Shown: positions 26,499 through 35,527 of the stretch, piece after piece | Layout of the letters: the number at the start of each line of letters is the position of its first letter | Position numbering within the stretch: the stretch's first letter is position 1 | From: an uncultured Pseudothermotoga sp. | GTDB taxonomy: Bacteria > Thermotogota > Thermotogae > Thermotogales > DSM-5069 | NCBI GenBank assembly: GCA_937995655.1 | Contig: CALKJI010000009.1 | Coordinates: 118,747-182,746 of the forward strand | Direction: 5' to 3' | DNA length: 64,000 bases | Made by a program: the position numbers and the translations under genes | Notes under the pieces: model-generated | The model's input: the letters and a program-made list of their open reading frames with translations, nothing else | Told to the model about the DNA's origin: nothing | Databases searched by the model: none

Positions 26499-27179
26499 AT
26501 GATGAAAAGAAGAAGAAGTAATCTTGTATGGTTTTTGTCTATAGCTATCGTCGTTGCCGCTGGTTTTGGTTTGTGGTTTTGGTTGAGCTCAAACGCTATT
26601 AAAAATTCAGAGGAATTTGTAGCCGCAACGGTTCACTTTGCATTCGTGTGTAAGGATGAAAACTTTGCTTACTTCATAAGGGTTGATACAACCAAGAGAA
26701 TGATATATGTTCTGAGATTTCCACAATATTCTTTCAATCCTTTGACAAACAGATCTTTGGATGTAAAGAACCCATTGGAAGTTTTCAGTTTCGCTGAGAG
26801 TATGATTGAATCAAGTTCAAACAAAAGATACTATGCCGTTGTAAATAAAGATCAGATCTCAAAATTTTCCAAGGAAGTTGTTGGTCAAGAAGAAAGCAAC
26901 TTTGAAAACCTTTTGAAAAAGCTGGCAAATAGGAATTCAAAAGTCCTTGATCATCTTTTTTTCAAGCACTGGGTATCAATATTGAAGCCTGAAACAACCT
27001 TCACCCCTGGCAGTCTTGCAAAACTTATGTATGAATTGCAGAGAAACGCTGTTAGATACTATTATCCTGAGGCCATCACCAGTAGGCCTTTGGAAATTAT
27101 CGTGGATGGTAAGACTTACCAACGTGTATATTTAGATACAAACAGCATAAAATTCATAAAAGATGACATAAAGAAATAA
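26499..27179 (+). CDS. Membrane-anchored protein of unknown function, possibly a degenerate LCP relative
   Basis: A 226-residue protein with a basic start (MMKRRRSN), one membrane helix (about residues 9-30) and a 195-residue extracytoplasmic part. The segment FIRVDTTKRMIYVLRFPQYSF resembles in layout the LytR-CpsA-Psr strand pair where the substrate-binding Arg-Asp would sit, but those residues are not conserved, so I do not assign that family. The GGGAGGTATCAG ribosome site gives ATG at 26499. Unknown function. Confidence 0.5.
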   Translation: MMKRRRSNLVWFLSIAIVVAAGFGLWFWLSSNAIKNSEEFVAATVHFAFVCKDENFAYFIRVDTTKRMIYVLRFPQYSFNPLTNRSLDVKNPLEVFSFAESMIESSSNKRYYAVVNKDQISKFSKEVVGQEESNFENLLKKLANRNSKVLDHLFFKHWVSILKPETTFTPGSLAKLMYELQRNAVRYYYPEAITSRPLEIIVDGKTYQRVYLDTNSIKFIKDDIKK

Positions 27180-27182
27180 CAG

Positions 27183-27210
27183 TTGCCAATTCCGACAAAA
27201 ATAGTACAAT
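27183..27210 (+). promoter_or_regulatory. Possible promoter for glutaredoxin-comB
   Basis: TTGCCA (27183-27188), 16-base spacer, TACAAT (27205-27210). The transcript would begin at about 27217, right at the GGAGGTGA ribosome site, which is unusually tight, so this call is tentative. Confidence 0.4.
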
Positions 27211-27228
27211 TTTATCGGAGGTGACTGA

Positions 27229-27465
27229 ATGTACAGAATAACGGTTTACACTGCACCGGGCTGTCCCTACTGTAGTAGGGTGAAAAATTACCTTAAGGAA
27301 CTTGGTTTAAAATTTACAGAGGTAGACGTTTCAAGAAAACCAGAAGATGCTGAGAGACTCGTCAGAAAAACTGGTCAAACTGGTGTACCTGTTTTAGAGA
27401 TAGGAAATCAAATTGTGATTGGTTTTGACAAAGAGAAAATAGATAAGTTACTCGGAGTGAAGTAA
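27229..27465 (+). CDS. Glutaredoxin-like thiol-disulfide protein
   Basis: A 78-residue thioredoxin-fold protein with the active site CPYC (residues 11-14, in TAPGCPYCSRVKNYL), cis-Pro in TGVPVLEIG and the IGFDKEKID tail. It resembles NrdH/glutaredoxin family members that pass electrons from thioredoxin-type reductases, for example to ribonucleotide reductase. ATG at 27229 follows GGAGGTGA. Confidence 0.88.
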   Translation: MYRITVYTAPGCPYCSRVKNYLKELGLKFTEVDVSRKPEDAERLVRKTGQTGVPVLEIGNQIVIGFDKEKIDKLLGVK

Positions 27466-27467
27466 AG

Positions 27468-28139
27468 TTGATCGATGTACTTTTCCTACCCAAACATATC
27501 TCTCATGGAAAAGTTTGTGTTGTGGTAGATGTTCTTAGAGCGACAAGCACAATCGTTACGGCACTTGCAAAAGGTGCTAAATATGTCATGCCGGTTGCAA
27601 GCGTTGCACAAGCCAAAAGAACGAAAGGTAAAGATATCTTGATCTGTGGTGAAAGGAACGGTATAAAGCCAAAAGGATTTCACTTGGGGAACTCTCCCCA
27701 AGAGTATTTTGACGTGAAGGGTAAAGAAATAGTTCTCACAACAACAAACGGTACCAAAGCTATCTCAATGATACACTCCCAAAATCTTTATGCATCATGC
27801 TTTTTAAATTTGCACGCGACTGTCGATCTGCTGAAAGATCATGAACACGTAACGGTGGTCTGTTCTGGGCAGGAAGGAAAGGTCGCCTATGAAGATGTGC
27901 TTTGTGCCGGTGCAATAGTCTACGAGTTGGACAGAAAAGATTTAACAGATGGTGCAAAGATAGCAAAGCAATTGTGGAAGCAAGCCAAAAACATGGAGCT
28001 TTCAGCACTGCTCTCAGAATCACAACATGCTCAAGAACTCATCGAGCATAACTTTCTGTCAGACATAGAATTTTGTGCTCAACTAGACCTTTACAACATC
28101 GTACCATTTTTTAGCCAAAATCGATTTGTAATAGCATAA
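27468..28139 (+). CDS. comB: 2-phosphosulfolactate phosphatase family protein
   Basis: A 223-residue member of the ComB family, a Mg-dependent phosphatase that acts on 2-phosphosulfolactate in coenzyme M synthesis in methanogens. Motifs: VVVDVLRATSTIVTAL (about residues 17-32), CGERNGIKPKGFHLGNSP and LTTTNGTKAI, and CSGQEGKVAYEDVLCAGAIV. Bacterial homologues are widespread without coenzyme M, so its true substrate here is unknown. TTG at 27468, two bases after the previous stop, is the start (GGAGTGA upstream). Confidence 0.85.
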   Translation: MIDVLFLPKHISHGKVCVVVDVLRATSTIVTALAKGAKYVMPVASVAQAKRTKGKDILICGERNGIKPKGFHLGNSPQEYFDVKGKEIVLTTTNGTKAISMIHSQNLYASCFLNLHATVDLLKDHEHVTVVCSGQEGKVAYEDVLCAGAIVYELDRKDLTDGAKIAKQLWKQAKNMELSALLSESQHAQELIEHNFLSDIEFCAQLDLYNIVPFFSQNRFVIA

Positions 28140-28164
28140 ACGAGCCTACGTCGGGCTTGTTTAT
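28136..28164. terminator. Bidirectional terminator between comB and tpi
   Basis: ATAAACGAGCC (28136-28146) pairs with GGCTTGTTTAT (28154-28164) through 11 bp including one G-T, with a 7-base loop. It overlaps both convergent stop codons. The A-rich left arm and T-rich right arm supply a short U tract in either direction. Confidence 0.7.
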
Positions 28165-28904
28165 ACTAACCAAGATATTATCTTAGCAAGTTCTATGAAT
28201 TGATCATCAAGGCTTGCTCCACCTACTAAACCACCATCGATATCTGGCTGAATCATTAACCCAAAGAAATTATCGGGTTTGATACTGCCTCCATACAAGA
28301 TGGGTATCTTTTGAGCGAGCTCTTCATCATATAGTTGCTCAAGCAATTTTCGTATGAATCTATGCACCTCTTGAGCTTGGTAAGGTTTTGCGACTATTCC
28401 TGTCCCAATTGCCCATACCGGTTCGTAGGCTATCACAACTTTTTCAACGTTATCTTTGCTCAAACCGAACAAAGCTTGTCTTGTTTGGGATTCAACTACA
28501 CAGAAGGTCAAACCTCTTTCTCTTTCCTCTTTCGTTTCACCAACACATATAACTGGTTTCATGCCATTGTCGAGTATAGCTTTAACCTTCTTGTTGATCA
28601 TTTCATCTGTTTCACCAAAGATATGACGACGCTCCGAATGGCCAACTATAACGTATTCAACACCGATTTCTTTTAACATCAAAGGTGAAACCTCGCCTGT
28701 GAAGGCTCCTGACCTTTCATAATAACAATTTTGTGCACCGAGGTGAAGTTTAGTCCCTGTTAGAATCTCTGCAACATTTTGTAAAAACACAAAAGGCGGG
28801 CACAAAACTATTTGAAAATTCATGCCCGCCAGATCCTGAGTGAGTTTATTGGAAAAAAACATAGCCTCTTCTCTGGTCTTATTCATTTTCCAGTTGCCAG
28901 CCAA
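28161..28904 (-). CDS. tpiA: Triose-phosphate isomerase (also the C-terminal part of a PGK-TPI fusion)
   Basis: Interconverts glyceraldehyde-3-phosphate and dihydroxyacetone phosphate. Catalytic residues are seen: Lys in AGNWKMN, His in VGHSERR, Glu in YEPVWAIGTG, with the phosphate loop LYGGSIKPDN. The annotated 247-aa frame opens only with TTG at 28904 and has almost no ribosome site. Read upstream in the same frame there is no stop back into the A9 run at the end of pgk; a -1 shift at 28919 gives [14 protein letters not shown], matching the normal TPI N-terminus. So TPI is probably made mainly, or only, as a fusion with PGK, as in T. maritima. Confidence 0.92.
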   Translation of the reverse strand: MAGNWKMNKTREEAMFFSNKLTQDLAGMNFQIVLCPPFVFLQNVAEILTGTKLHLGAQNCYYERSGAFTGEVSPLMLKEIGVEYVIVGHSERRHIFGETDEMINKKVKAILDNGMKPVICVGETKEERERGLTFCVVESQTRQALFGLSKDNVEKVVIAYEPVWAIGTGIVAKPYQAQEVHRFIRKLLEQLYDEELAQKIPILYGGSIKPDNFFGLMIQPDIDGGLVGGASLDDQFIELAKIISWLV

Positions 28905-28915
28905 GATGAGCCTAT

Positions 28916-28930
28916 CTATTTTTTTTTATC
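28916..28930 (-). other. Putative -1 frameshift (slippage) site joining pgk to tpi
   Basis: On the minus strand GAT is followed by nine A (28927-28919) and then TAG (28918-28916), the pgk stop. Slipping back one base on the A run makes the next codons ATA GAT AGG CTC ATC TTG GCT, which lead straight into TPI. The predicted fusion is 649 aa. In T. maritima a PGK-TPI fusion produced alongside free PGK has been shown experimentally; the mechanism here is inferred. Confidence 0.75.
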
Positions 28931-30109
28931 TGCTATACTGCTGATGCCAGGAAGTTCCTTACCCTCCAGAAATTCAAGGGATGCTCCACCACCAGTTGAA
29001 ACATGTGAATAAGCCGATTCGAGACCAAATTTTGCGACTGCCGCTGCAGAATCTCCTCCACCGATAACGGTTGTACCCTTTACCTTGGCTATCATTTCGG
29101 CAACTGCCTTCGTACCTCTTGCAAAGTCGTCGATTTCAAAGACACCCATAGGACCGTTCCAAACAACCGTTTTGGCGTCCCTAAGTGATTCTTCAAACAG
29201 CTTTATTGTTTCTGGTCCTATGTCAAGACCCATCCATCCTTCTGGTATACCATCCTTGATCTGAACAACCATTGTTTGAGCACCAGCCTCCATTTTTTGA
29301 GCTATCAGTGCATCAACTGGCAGAACTATCTGAACCTTTTTCTGTTCTGCCTGACTCAAGATTTCTTTTGCAAGTTCAAGTTTGTCATCTTCCACCAGAG
29401 ATGAACCTACAGATGCACCTTTGGCTTTCAAAAACGTAAACATCATAGCTCCACCTATCAGCAGTTTGTCTGCTTTGTTGAGAAGATTTGTTATGACCCC
29501 TATCTTATCTGAAACCTTCGCTCCACCAAGGACTACTACATAGGGATGTTCAGGCTCGTAGGTTACCTTGCTAAGAAACTCAATCTCTTTCTCCATCAGG
29601 AAACCTGCCACGCTCGGTATGAACGTAGCGATACCAACATTTGAAGAGTGAGCTCTGTGAGCGGTACCGAAGGCATCATTAACATGAATGTCTGCAAGTT
29701 CAGCCCAGGCTTTGGCAAGGTCAAGATCGTTTTTCTCTTCTCCAGGATGGAATCTTGTATTTTCCAGAACTAGAACGTCTCCGGGCTTCATGTTTTTAAC
29801 AGCTTGCTTGACTTCTTCACCAATCAAATATGGCACAAATGAGACATTCAGACCCGAGATTCTCTTAAGATGGTCTGCAACAGGTTTCAGACTGTATTTT
29901 GGATCAGGTCCACCCTTGGGCCTGCCAAGGTGAGAGAGTAAGATAACTTTCGCGTTTTTCTCAACGGCATATTTTATGGTTGGCAGAGCGGCCGTGATCC
30001 TTGTATCATCAGAAACCTTCCCCTCTTTGTCTATTGGTACATTGAAGTCCACCCTCATTATGACGGTCTTTCCTTTTAGATCCACATCTCTTATCGTCAA
30101 TTTTTTCAT
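28916..30109 (-). CDS. pgk: Phosphoglycerate kinase
   Basis: Glycolytic kinase of 397 aa that transfers phosphate from 1,3-bisphosphoglycerate to ADP. Motifs: MRVDFNVPI near the start, [47 protein letters not shown] and [14 protein letters not shown] with [15 protein letters not shown]. The reading frame ends ADKKK-stop, with nine A before TAG, permitting a -1 shift into tpi. GGAGGTGAAAAA precedes the ATG. It lies 35 bases after gap. Confidence 0.96.
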   Translation of the reverse strand: MKKLTIRDVDLKGKTVIMRVDFNVPIDKEGKVSDDTRITAALPTIKYAVEKNAKVILLSHLGRPKGGPDPKYSLKPVADHLKRISGLNVSFVPYLIGEEVKQAVKNMKPGDVLVLENTRFHPGEEKNDLDLAKAWAELADIHVNDAFGTAHRAHSSNVGIATFIPSVAGFLMEKEIEFLSKVTYEPEHPYVVVLGGAKVSDKIGVITNLLNKADKLLIGGAMMFTFLKAKGASVGSSLVEDDKLELAKEILSQAEQKKVQIVLPVDALIAQKMEAGAQTMVVQIKDGIPEGWMGLDIGPETIKLFEESLRDAKTVVWNGPMGVFEIDDFARGTKAVAEMIAKVKGTTVIGGGDSAAAVAKFGLESAYSHVSTGGGASLEFLEGKELPGISSIADKKK

Positions 30110-30124
30110 TTTTTCACCTCCAGA

Positions 30125-30144
30125 AAAGGGAGGGGATCCTCCCT

Positions 30145-30146
<2 letters not shown>
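30125..30146 (-). promoter_or_regulatory. Intercistronic hairpin between gap and pgk
   Basis: Perfect 9-bp stem (AAAGGGAGG with CCTCCCTTT) and a 4-base loop, overlapping the gap stop codon. Downstream on the transcript is only TTTTC before the pgk ribosome site, so it may act as a weak attenuator or as a processing/stability element that raises gap over pgk. Confidence 0.55.
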
Positions 30147-31155
<1,009 letters not shown>

Positions 31156-31205
31156 TTAATCTGAGTGTCTAAAGATATTCTACTTGGTTATGTTTACAAC
31201 ATTCA

Positions 31206-31233
31206 CGAATTTGTGTAAAATCTCACAAATTCG
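31206..31233. repeat. Inverted repeat between ybaB and gap
   Basis: CGAATTTGTG (31206-31215) and CACAAATTCG (31224-31233) are a perfect 10-bp inverted repeat around 8 bases. It overlaps the ybaB stop codon and lies about 60 bases upstream of the gap start codon. It lacks a T tract. It could be a terminator-like hairpin for dnaX-ybaB or an operator for gap. Confidence 0.5.
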
Positions 31234-31567
31234 GAAGACCTTCAAAACCAACAACCTTTGAGAATTCTTCGTTTCTTCTCTTGGTGACTTCTCTCATTGC
31301 TTCGTTAATTGCGGCAATCAATAGATCATTAAACATCTCTTGGTCTTCAAGCAGTGAGTTATCGTATTCTATTTTGGAAATCTCATAATTACACTTTGCC
31401 GTTACTTTGACGGCACCTCCTCCAGCGGTTCCAATAACTTCGATTTTCTCGAATCCTTCTTCGATCTTTTCCAGCTGTTCCTTCATTTGTTGCTGAATTT
31501 TTTCGATACCTTCTGGCTTCTCTGTTTTGCCATAACTCCTTCCACCAAATCCCTTGATTTTTTTCAC
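31223..31567 (-). CDS. ybaB: YbaB/EbfC nucleoid-associated protein
   Basis: A 114-residue DNA-binding protein. The helix IEKIQQQMKEQLEKIEEGFEKIEVIGTAGGGAVKVTAKCNYEISKIEYD is the YbaB signature. It usually sits directly downstream of dnaX and upstream of recR; here it is seven bases after dnaX. The N-terminal extension is rich in Gly and Lys (KKIKGFGGRSYGK). Confidence 0.92.
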   Translation of the reverse strand: MKKIKGFGGRSYGKTEKPEGIEKIQQQMKEQLEKIEEGFEKIEVIGTAGGGAVKVTAKCNYEISKIEYDNSLLEDQEMFNDLLIAAINEAMREVTKRRNEEFSKVVGFEGLPNL

Positions 31568-31573
31568 TGTTAT

Positions 31574-32992
31574 TCACTCCTCTATTCGAATTTTCCCTGG
31601 AAAATTTTCTTGCAGTTTCTGAAGTATTCTCTTCTCACGCTGATCATCAATGAAAACATTTATTACAACATCCTTTTTCATCTTTGTCTTAAAGGAATAT
31701 TCTAAATCAAGGACCTTTTCTCTCAAGTACTCATATTGGAATCGCTGAGATGGAAGGAAGGATATCTCCACAGTGTTACCTTTTTGAGATATCCTCGATT
31801 GTACGAGTGCAACATATATGGACAGATCCCCTTCTTTTTTTATCCAGTCCAGTGTCTCTTCGATTTTTGAAGAATCCTCCAATTGTGGTTTATCAGCCAC
31901 CTTTTCTTCTCTTTGAATCGGCTCAACGGATGCAGCACTCTGATCGGGTTGTTTTAGTGGCTTGGGTTGCTGCTCTGATGGTCTTTGATGGGCAATCGCA
32001 AGGTTCATTGATAGTATCTTGCAAATTACTTTCTTATTCTCTGCAAATCTCAGTTCCTTTGAGATCTCAATCAACTGTTGAGCAGTTGTTAACAATTCTT
32101 TGGACGGACTCTTGGAAATTCTTTCTTCCATCCTTTCGATTGCCAATTGAATAAGCTGGTAAATATCGTAGCCTTCTACAAAAATACTTTCGATCAATCC
32201 ATCTATCTGTGAAACTTTTCCATTAAGAAGATAATCAATATATTTCTCAACAACATCATGAGGTACTAAACCAAGAGCCTTCTCAACATCCTCAACGGTT
32301 ATAGGACCATTCAGGGTGTAACTGGCAACCTGTTCTAAGTAAGATAGGGCATCCCTCATTCCACCATTTGCTCTCTTTGCAATAAATTCGGCTGCATCTT
32401 CAAGGAGTTTCAGACCTTCTTTCGATGAAACCTGCAGAAGGTTTTTCACGATATCGTCTTCGGTGAAGTTTTTGAACTCGATTACCTGGCACCTTGAAAT
32501 TATCGTAGGTGGAACTTTCTCCAGATTAGTCGTTGCTAAAACAAAGGTTACTCTGCTTGGTGGTTCTTCCAAGGTCTTCAATAGGGCGTTGAAAGCCTCT
32601 CGTGTAAGCATATGAAACTCGTCAATTATGTATACTTTGTATTTACCGAGCATCGGCCTAAAACCTACGGCGTCCCTGATTCTTCGAATTTCATCGATAC
32701 CCCTATTGGAAGCAGCATCAAGTTCTATGACATCAGGATGGATACCTTTGTCAATTGAAATACAGCTATCGCACTTGCAACATGGTTCATAGTCGGTTCT
32801 GCTCTCGCAGTTCAAAGCCTTGGCTAAAACCCTTGCTATAGAGGTTTTTCCAGTGCCTCGAGGACCCGTGAATATATAAGCGTGTGATACATTGTCTTTA
32901 GCGATAGCATTCTGAAGAACCAATTTGGCTTGTAGTTGGTCTATAATTTGGTCGAAGTTCTTTGGCCTATATTTACGATAGAGAGCTTCCAA
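31574..32992 (-). CDS. dnaX: DNA polymerase III subunits gamma/tau
   Basis: Clamp-loader ATPase, 472 aa. ALYRKYRPKNFDQII begins the protein; Walker A is GPRGTGKTS (about 43-51), the zinc module CCKCDSC is present with a preceding Cys, Walker B/sensor is IIDEFHMLTREAFNALLKTLEEPP and the arginine finger is in ISRCQ. After residue 330 there is a linker and a short C-terminal domain. The zero frame ends in a 7-A run near residue 384 (31835-31841), a possible slippage point for a shorter gamma form. TTG start with GGGGTGGA upstream. Confidence 0.95.
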   Translation of the reverse strand: MEALYRKYRPKNFDQIIDQLQAKLVLQNAIAKDNVSHAYIFTGPRGTGKTSIARVLAKALNCESRTDYEPCCKCDSCISIDKGIHPDVIELDAASNRGIDEIRRIRDAVGFRPMLGKYKVYIIDEFHMLTREAFNALLKTLEEPPSRVTFVLATTNLEKVPPTIISRCQVIEFKNFTEDDIVKNLLQVSSKEGLKLLEDAAEFIAKRANGGMRDALSYLEQVASYTLNGPITVEDVEKALGLVPHDVVEKYIDYLLNGKVSQIDGLIESIFVEGYDIYQLIQLAIERMEERISKSPSKELLTTAQQLIEISKELRFAENKKVICKILSMNLAIAHQRPSEQQPKPLKQPDQSAASVEPIQREEKVADKPQLEDSSKIEETLDWIKKEGDLSIYVALVQSRISQKGNTVEISFLPSQRFQYEYLREKVLDLEYSFKTKMKKDVVINVFIDDQREKRILQKLQENFPGKIRIEE

Positions 32993-33044
32993 AAAGTTCC
33001 ACCCCGTGAAATTATATCAGATCGACGCTTTGGAGGTGCAAAAG

Positions 33045-33596
33045 ATGTTTATTGTGAAGCTCAAAGCACTCATGATAATCCAAATTCTTATGGTCGCAGT
33101 TGTGCTCCTCGCAGAACCAGCGCCAGATTGGTTCAGAGAGATGGTAAAAGATGCAAGATCCAAGCATGGCTTAATTGTTGATGACGAGATCATCAATGAA
33201 CTGTATTTGGCAATTGTTGAAATAAGTAAGAAACATGATTTTGATCACCTTTTGGTTATAGCTCTGATAAAGGTCGAGAGTGAATTTAGAAATGTGGTGG
33301 GTATGGCTGGAGAATTAGGATTAGTTCAAATAAAAAGAGAGACCGCAGAGTTCGTTGCTCAGAAATACTCTCTCGCCGAGCCCGAAGGAGGGTGGTCAAC
33401 TCTTCTTTGGGACTTTCGTGTCAATATAGAATATGGTATTCTGTATCTGAAATATTTGCTTCAGAGAAACTCGGGGAATTTACTCAAAGCACTCGAAATG
33501 TATAACGGTGGTAGTATGAAAACAGAGTATGCCAATAAAATAGTTAGAGAATACAAGGAGCTGATGCAGAATAAAGCTGTTAATAGTAGAAGATGA
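33045..33596 (+). CDS. Exported lytic transglycosylase-like protein
   Basis: A 183-residue protein with an N-terminal hydrophobic signal (LKALMIIQILMVAVVLLA) and a transglycosylase SLT domain (about residues 55-175). The catalytic Glu is in LIKVESEFRNV, followed by GELGLVQIKRETAEFV and, late, NIEYGILYLKYLL and ALEMYNGG. It cleaves peptidoglycan glycan strands. Its body is short compared with Slt70 but similar to other small SLT proteins. ATG at 33045 follows GGAGGTG. The next gene starts inside it. Confidence 0.85.
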   Translation: MFIVKLKALMIIQILMVAVVLLAEPAPDWFREMVKDARSKHGLIVDDEIINELYLAIVEISKKHDFDHLLVIALIKVESEFRNVVGMAGELGLVQIKRETAEFVAQKYSLAEPEGGWSTLLWDFRVNIEYGILYLKYLLQRNSGNLLKALEMYNGGSMKTEYANKIVREYKELMQNKAVNSRR

Positions 33597-34230
33597 TCAG
33601 AAGATAGCACGCCTTCTGGAGATACTTTTCTCAAACCACGGTTATGACGTACAAATTGCCAACACTGGCGAGGAAGGCTGGAAGCTGTTTTCGATCTACA
33701 ACCCCTCTTTGGTGATTCTTGACTTGATGCTTCCTGGGATGGACGGCTTTGAAGTTCTTGAAAAAATAAGATCTATCGATGAAGAGGTTGGAATAATCGT
33801 TTTAACAGCACGTGGAGAAGTAGAAAACAAGATACGAGGTCTTAAAAAAGGTGCCGATGATTATGTACCAAAACCGTTCCACTTGGACGAACTTTTGGCA
33901 CGTGTTGAAGCGATAGCAAGAAGAGTTAGAAAAACTGATGAAATCAAGGTTGGTCAACTTCTTTTCCATATAGACTCGAAAACACTAGTATTTCCAGATG
34001 GTTCAATGACAATTCTTTCAGAAAGAGAGAGTAGACTGTTGTATTATCTCTGTATAAACCAAGGCAGGGTTGTGAATAGAGAGGAATTGCTCAAAGAAGT
34101 TTGGGGTGACAGTGAATACATTAGTAAAAACGTTGTGGATGTCTATGTGAAATATCTTAGAGACAAACTCAGAGAGCATGCTCATTTGATAAGAACTATA
34201 AGGGGAGTCGGATATGTTCTCAACGCTTAA
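33571..34230 (+). CDS. OmpR/PhoB-family response regulator with a noncanonical start
   Basis: A 219-residue receiver plus winged-helix regulator. The only plausible N-terminus is in frame from 33571: ATA AAG CTG TTA ATA GTA GAA GAT GAT, which reads (I)KLLIVEDDQKIARLLEIL, exactly where relatives have Met1. Asp51 (VILDLMLPGMDGFE), Thr (IVLTARG) and Lys (VPKPFH) complete the receiver; the wing contains SERESRLLYYLCINQGRVVNREELL. No in-frame ATG, GTG or TTG exists upstream before a TGA at 33562-33564, and the next (TTG 33709) would delete 46 receiver residues. AAGGAG lies at 33555-33560. It overlaps the transglycosylase by 26 bases and its kinase by 17. Confidence 0.85.
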   Translation: MKLLIVEDDQKIARLLEILFSNHGYDVQIANTGEEGWKLFSIYNPSLVILDLMLPGMDGFEVLEKIRSIDEEVGIIVLTARGEVENKIRGLKKGADDYVPKPFHLDELLARVEAIARRVRKTDEIKVGQLLFHIDSKTLVFPDGSMTILSERESRLLYYLCINQGRVVNREELLKEVWGDSEYISKNVVDVYVKYLRDKLREHAHLIRTIRGVGYVLNA

Positions 34231-35527
34231 ATGGAAGTTGGTATTCTGGCAGACTATGATTTTTTCTGTGATACTGGGCCTTGGTTTGATAACTGCCTAT
34301 TCATTGGTTAAAAATACGCATCTGAATCGTTCGAAAGAAAATTTGAAAAGAGATGTTCTAAACGCTCTCAAAATGCCTGGAAGGATTCTCATGAATCGAC
34401 AATTGCCACCAGGTGTTGCCGTTCTAGATGAAAGTGGAAATATAGTTTTGGGAAGTATAGACACCGAGCATGAAAACTTTACGAAGTTCATTGAACAGGT
34501 CTTTAGAACAAAGAGACCAGCTTACATAAAACTTGGCATGAATGAATATTTCGTCGCAAAGGCGAGGTTTGTCACAGTGCTGGGCGATAGAGATTTTTAC
34601 CTGCTCGCTCCGGCTGCTGGTATGGGTGATTTTTTGAAGATTCTCTCGCGAGCCTTTATTGTCCTGTGGATCTTTTTCAGCGGCATCTCTTTTCTTTTGG
34701 GTAATTATTTTGTGAGTAAGTCCTTATCACCGATGAACAGAATCACAAATGAATTGAAAGATATAAACACAACCGATCTGACAAGAAGAGTATATGACCC
34801 CGGATTCAACGATGAAGTTTCAGTGCTGGCAAGAACCATTAACAGTATGCTTGATAGATTGAAGATCGGTTTCGAAGCTCAGAACGATTTCATCAATGAT
34901 GTTTCACATGAACTTAGAACACCTTTGACTGCAATACAAGGTTACGCAGAACTAATTCAGCGTTTTGCCGATAGGAAAGACATCGTTAACGAGTCAGCCC
35001 GTGCTATACAAGAAACCTGTGTGAAGCTTATCAACCTTTCGGAAACATTGCTCATGCTATCAAAACCTATAACACAACTGGAGATAAGACCTATAGAACT
35101 GAGGCAATTTCTGGAAGAATTAGCTGATGAATTCCGATCTGAATTCAACGATTTTCAGATAGATGTTGAAGGAGAAGGCATAGGTTGCGCCGATCCAAAG
35201 GTGCTTCATATCATCCTGAAAGCCTTGACTGAAAATGCTATAAAGTTTTCAAAGGATAGAAAACAGATAATTCTGAGATGTGGCAAAGGGTGGATGAGTG
35301 TCAAAGACTTTGGTGTGGGTATAGATGAGTCGGAAAAAGACAAAATCTTCCGAAAATTCTATAAGGCAGATAAATCAAGATCGAGCAATGGATATGGTTT
35401 GGGTCTATCTTTGGTCGAGAAGCTCTCCCGAATAATGGGTTGCAAGATAGATCTTCAAAGTGAGCCCGATAAGGGAAGTGAATTCATAGTATCTATGCCC
35501 GAGTGCCACAAGGAGGAGAGAAAATGA
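34214..35527 (+). CDS. Sensor histidine kinase with HAMP domain
   Basis: Partner of the preceding regulator, 437 aa. Two membrane helices (about residues 11-33 and 148-168) enclose an extracytoplasmic sensor of about 110 residues; then HAMP (about 170-222), HisKA with the phospho-accepting His in FINDVSHELRTPLTAIQGYAELIQR (about 230-290), and HATPase_c with ALTENAIKFS, DFGVGID and GYGLGLSLVE. ATG at 34214 has GGGGAGT upstream. The stop overlaps the start of the next gene by 4 bases. Confidence 0.92.
   Translation: MFSTLKWKLVFWQTMIFSVILGLGLITAYSLVKNTHLNRSKENLKRDVLNALKMPGRILMNRQLPPGVAVLDESGNIVLGSIDTEHENFTKFIEQVFRTKRPAYIKLGMNEYFVAKARFVTVLGDRDFYLLAPAAGMGDFLKILSRAFIVLWIFFSGISFLLGNYFVSKSLSPMNRITNELKDINTTDLTRRVYDPGFNDEVSVLARTINSMLDRLKIGFEAQNDFINDVSHELRTPLTAIQGYAELIQRFADRKDIVNESARAIQETCVKLINLSETLLMLSKPITQLEIRPIELRQFLEELADEFRSEFNDFQIDVEGEGIGCADPKVLHIILKALTENAIKFSKDRKQIILRCGKGWMSVKDFGVGIDESEKDKIFRKFYKADKSRSSNGYGLGLSLVEKLSRIMGCKIDLQSEPDKGSEFIVSMPECHKEERK

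Noticed and set aside
28161..28904. tpi as an independent gene with its own TTG start
   Set aside because: Not fully rejected, but a poor ribosome site and continuous -1 frame into pgk make fusion the better reading.
33709..34230. Response regulator starting at TTG 33709
   Set aside because: This would remove 46 residues including the acidic pair, leaving a nonfunctional receiver. The frame is intact upstream to 33571.
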